Source: Paenibacillus sp. JCM 18996
GTDB taxonomy: Bacteria > Bacillota > Bacilli > Paenibacillales > NBRC-103111
Length of the DNA stretch: 48,362 nt
Direction of reading: 5' to 3'
Assembly: GCA_001313085.1 (NCBI GenBank)
Contig: BBFE01000030.1
Span: 1 to 48,362 of the forward strand
Shown here: positions 46,462 through 48,362 of the stretch, one piece after another
Layout of the letters: each line of letters opens with the position of its first letter
Numbering within the stretch: position 1 is the stretch's first letter
Made by a program: the position numbers and the translations under genes
The notes under the pieces: generated by a model
Seen by the model: only the letters and a program-made list of their open reading frames with translations
Told to the model about the DNA's origin: nothing
Databases searched by the model: none

Positions 46462-47058
46462 GTGAGCAAAAGTCATGAAGTGGAATACTGCAACCTAGAG
46501 TTAAGATTTGACCGCCGGCAAATCCGCATCTTCATCAAGGCACTGATCCAGGAAGGGTATTCATTGTACTGGAACGAAAGCGAACAATATTTTATCATCT
46601 CCATCCGCACGGGAAGGAAGCTGGTAAAACTGAAGTTCCAAAGGATCGGGGAGCGTTTCAAAATCGTCGGCGACTACTCTTTCAAGGACGAGAAGCTCGC
46701 GGAGCTGATGGAACGGATGATCGGCGATACACGGGGCCATGCGATAGTGAAGCGGTTCAGGGACCGGCAGATTCTGATTGAAAACATTATGTTCGGCGAA
46801 ATTATCAGGACGGTGGAAATATCCGGAGTCGAGCATAAGGTGCTGTATGAGAAGGATTCGACGGTTACGGTGGAGGAAATGCTTCAGGCGTTCCGCTCCA
46901 AAAGGGCGGAGGAGAGAATTCCGCTGCTGCGGATGGAGCTGGATTACGAGCTGGCCCTACTGTTTGACGCGCTTGAAGCCGGTGACGCGGAGCAGGTGGA
47001 CGGCAGCAAGGAAAAGCTTGCCCTGCTGAGGCAGGAAATGCTGCTGCTGGAGATGTAA
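46462..47058 (+). CDS. Hypothetical protein, unknown family
   Basis: 198 codons from GTG 46462 with AAAGGAGGG 9 bases upstream. Hydrophilic alpha/beta sequence: LELRFDRRQIRIFIKALIQE, SLYWNESEQYFIISIRTGRK, then helices with many charged residues and a final coiled segment (KEKLALLRQEMLLLE). No signal peptide or known motif. The frame stops at TAA 47056-47058, but the next frame continues KVEPEEEELPLVKMDPE to a TGA at 47109-47111. A one-base indel near 47052 may therefore have cut off an acidic tail. Confidence 0.7.
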   Translation: MSKSHEVEYCNLELRFDRRQIRIFIKALIQEGYSLYWNESEQYFIISIRTGRKLVKLKFQRIGERFKIVGDYSFKDEKLAELMERMIGDTRGHAIVKRFRDRQILIENIMFGEIIRTVEISGVEHKVLYEKDSTVTVEEMLQAFRSKRAEERIPLLRMELDYELALLFDALEAGDAEQVDGSKEKLALLRQEMLLLEM

Positions 47059-47110
47059 AGGTTGAACCGGAAGAAGAGGAGCTGCCTTTGGTGAAAATGG
47101 ATCCGGAATG

Positions 47111-47145
47111 AAAATCGTCGCTTCCCGGGGGAGTGGCGATTTTGC
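47111..47145 (+). terminator. Terminator-like hairpin
   Basis: AAAATCG (47111-47117) pairs with CGATTTT (47137-47143), and inner pairs with wobble extend it across a CCCGGGGG loop. It separates the hypothetical gene from the LacI gene. Confidence 0.6.
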
Positions 47146-47210
47146 GTTGTCCGGTTTCGCTTATTGTTAACGTGTGCATCCTATGGTATGATGGTGCCGG
47201 GGTGGTAAGA

Positions 47211-48218
47211 TTGACCGCAACGATAAAAGACATCGCCAAACTGGCAAACGTATCCCACACGACGGTGTCCAGAGCTTTGAACGACAGCCCTCTGATCAAC
47301 GAAGAAACGAAGCAACGGATTAAAACGATCGCCGAGCAGCTGAGTTATACGCCGAATTACAGCGCCAAGAGCCTGGTGCTTAACCGCTCCTACAACATGG
47401 GATTGTTTTTTTTCCACCCTCTATTCAGGCACGTCCCCGGTGTTTTTTTTCATGAAACCGTACGAGGAGCAAGCAGTGTCATAAAAGACCGCTACAACCT
47501 GGTTGTCAAAGGGATCGACGATTACACCCACTACCAGGGTCTGACCAAGAAGTCGTTCGACGGGATACTGGTAATGAGCCAAAGCGACGCGGACCAGCCG
47601 TTTATCGAGGAGCTTCTGGCGAAGGAAATTCCTCTGGTGGTCATAAACCGCGACGTGGGGAATGAGCGCATTACCAATATTGTATCCGACGACCTTGCGG
47701 GCGCTTTTCAGCTGGTGGAACACATGATCGGCCAAGGGCACCGGAGAATAGGGATTATAGAAGGCAAGCGGGGGTTCCGCTCTTCGGAAGCGCGCAAAGC
47801 GGGCTATATCAAGGCGATGCGGCAGCACGGCCTGACCAGCCGGGAGTCGTGGCGCAAGCAAGGCGAATACGACGCGGAAAGCGGCTATGCGGCAATGAAG
47901 GAGATGCTGGCCTCGCCGGAGCTGCCGACAGCAGTGTTCTGCTTTAACGACGATATGGCGCTGGGTGCGGTGAAAGCCGTAACGGAGGCCGGGCTGAGGG
48001 TGCCTGACGACCTGTCGGTCGCCGGGTTTGACGACAACCTGGTTTCCGGGTATATCAGTCCGGCACTGACAACGGTGAAGCGTCCTATAGAATCAATGAG
48101 CAAGGAAGGCGCGGCAAGGCTTCTGGAGCTATTGGAAAACAAGGGAGCCGGCCCGCAAAAGGTATCGCTCCGCACTGAACTGCTGATCAGGCAGTCGGTG
48201 AAGAAGCTTGGACCATAA
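47211..48218 (+). CDS. LacI-family transcriptional regulator
   Basis: 335 codons without a frame break. HTH at the N-terminus: ATIKDIAKLANVSHTTVSRA followed by the hinge YTPNYSAKSLVLNRS. The ligand core includes FDGILVMSQSD, PLVVINRDVG, IVSDDLAGAFQLVEHMIGQG, FCFNDDMALGAVKAV and VPDDLSVAGFDDN; sugar effectors are usual. TTG 47211 is chosen as it opens directly onto the HTH; GGGGTGG lies upstream. Two 8-T runs (about 47407-47414 and 47443-47450) are in frame but give FFF and FF where one Phe fewer is usual. It probably controls the gene that follows. Confidence 0.92.
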   Translation: MTATIKDIAKLANVSHTTVSRALNDSPLINEETKQRIKTIAEQLSYTPNYSAKSLVLNRSYNMGLFFFHPLFRHVPGVFFHETVRGASSVIKDRYNLVVKGIDDYTHYQGLTKKSFDGILVMSQSDADQPFIEELLAKEIPLVVINRDVGNERITNIVSDDLAGAFQLVEHMIGQGHRRIGIIEGKRGFRSSEARKAGYIKAMRQHGLTSRESWRKQGEYDAESGYAAMKEMLASPELPTAVFCFNDDMALGAVKAVTEAGLRVPDDLSVAGFDDNLVSGYISPALTTVKRPIESMSKEGAARLLELLENKGAGPQKVSLRTELLIRQSVKKLGP

Positions 48219-48244
48219 CTTTTTTTGGGGAGTGGGGAAACACG

Positions 48245-48362
48245 ATGAGTATACTTGTTGAGCTGGTCCGCGATATTCCGGTGCCGCAGATGGTGCGCGT
48301 CCGCCAGCATTTTGACCGCGCGAAGCTGGAGGATCCAGCCGCCGAGCTGCGGGAGCAGCTGC
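48245..48362 (+). CDS. 5' end of a gene, possibly a DUF2088/LarA-like protein
   Basis: ATG 48245 has a GGGGAGTGGGG ribosome binding site; 39 codons are visible before the window ends. The start reads MSILVELVRDIPVPQMVRVR and continues QHFDRAKLEDPAAELREQL. The pattern 'IP.P.M..VRQ.FD...+ED' reminds me of the N-terminus of lactate racemase domain (DUF2088) proteins, but this is weak. It lies 26 bp after the LacI gene and is likely its target. Confidence 0.45.
   Translation, partial: MSILVELVRDIPVPQMVRVRQHFDRAKLEDPAAELREQL

Overview
The window looks like chromosome of an endospore-forming Bacillota, most likely Paenibacillus or a close relative. The evidence is roughly balanced GC, AGGAGG-type ribosome binding sites with frequent GTG/TTG starts, and a set of typical genes: Spo0E, YheC/YheD, YjcG, YktB (DUF1054), DUF1292, DUF1885, DUF3055, DUF6483, MotE, and several secreted 'stalk' (copper-amine-oxidase-N-like) proteins. 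Species cannot be fixed from the sequence alone.

Reading the window requires one correction. Nearly every gene is broken into pieces, and most breaks sit on A or T runs of 6-8 bases where the conserved protein demands a run 1-3 bases shorter, usually 5. Walker A, ABC signature, Q-loop, LacI helix-turn-helix and kinase N-box motifs all show this. Some runs have grown by exactly 3 and insert one residue without breaking the frame. I see no A/T run longer than 8, few of exactly 5, and no such effect in G/C runs. A further set of single-base indels lies outside homopolymers. I take this as a sequencing or assembly artefact, so genes below are given with their reconstructed limits and marked as frameshifted.

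Layout. 1-3.3 kb: end of the pyrimidine operon (pyrF', pyrE), then a membrane acyltransferase and a family-4 glycosyltransferase on the minus strand. 3.4-10.4 kb: a GbsR/MarR-type regulator behind a promoter with a 14-bp inverted repeat, followed by an RND efflux permease, a lipoprotein adaptor and a secreted protein of unknown function. 10.4-12.2 kb: YjcG, a small gene, and tRNA-fMet, tRNA-Met (odd acceptor stem) and tRNA-Leu. 12.2-16.3 kb: a YheC/YheD ATP-grasp gene, divergent from a compact operon of an adenylate-forming enzyme, SbnA and SbnB, which points to L-2,3-diaminopropionate. 16.5-18.3 kb: a YbjQ-like gene, tiny genes and an IS630 remnant. 18.5-24.3 kb: an ECF transporter (S, T, fused A-A) with a metallo-hydrolase, a LacI regulator and an HD phosphohydrolase, behind a 30-bp perfect palindrome.

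24.4-37.7 kb: stalk protein, tRNA-Val, divergent MotE and PilZ genes, small proteins, two GNAT acetyltransferases, a CBS protein, a GGDEF-histidine kinase next to Spo0E, several conserved small Bacillota families, an IS1595-type remnant, a VOC protein and an Orn/Lys/Arg decarboxylase. 37.9-43 kb: two MFS transporters and an ABC-2 export operon with a TetR regulator. 43-48.4 kb: a repeat-containing secreted protein, YktB, 52-bp intergenic tandem repeats, another stalk protein, a hypothetical gene, a LacI regulator and the start of a further gene.
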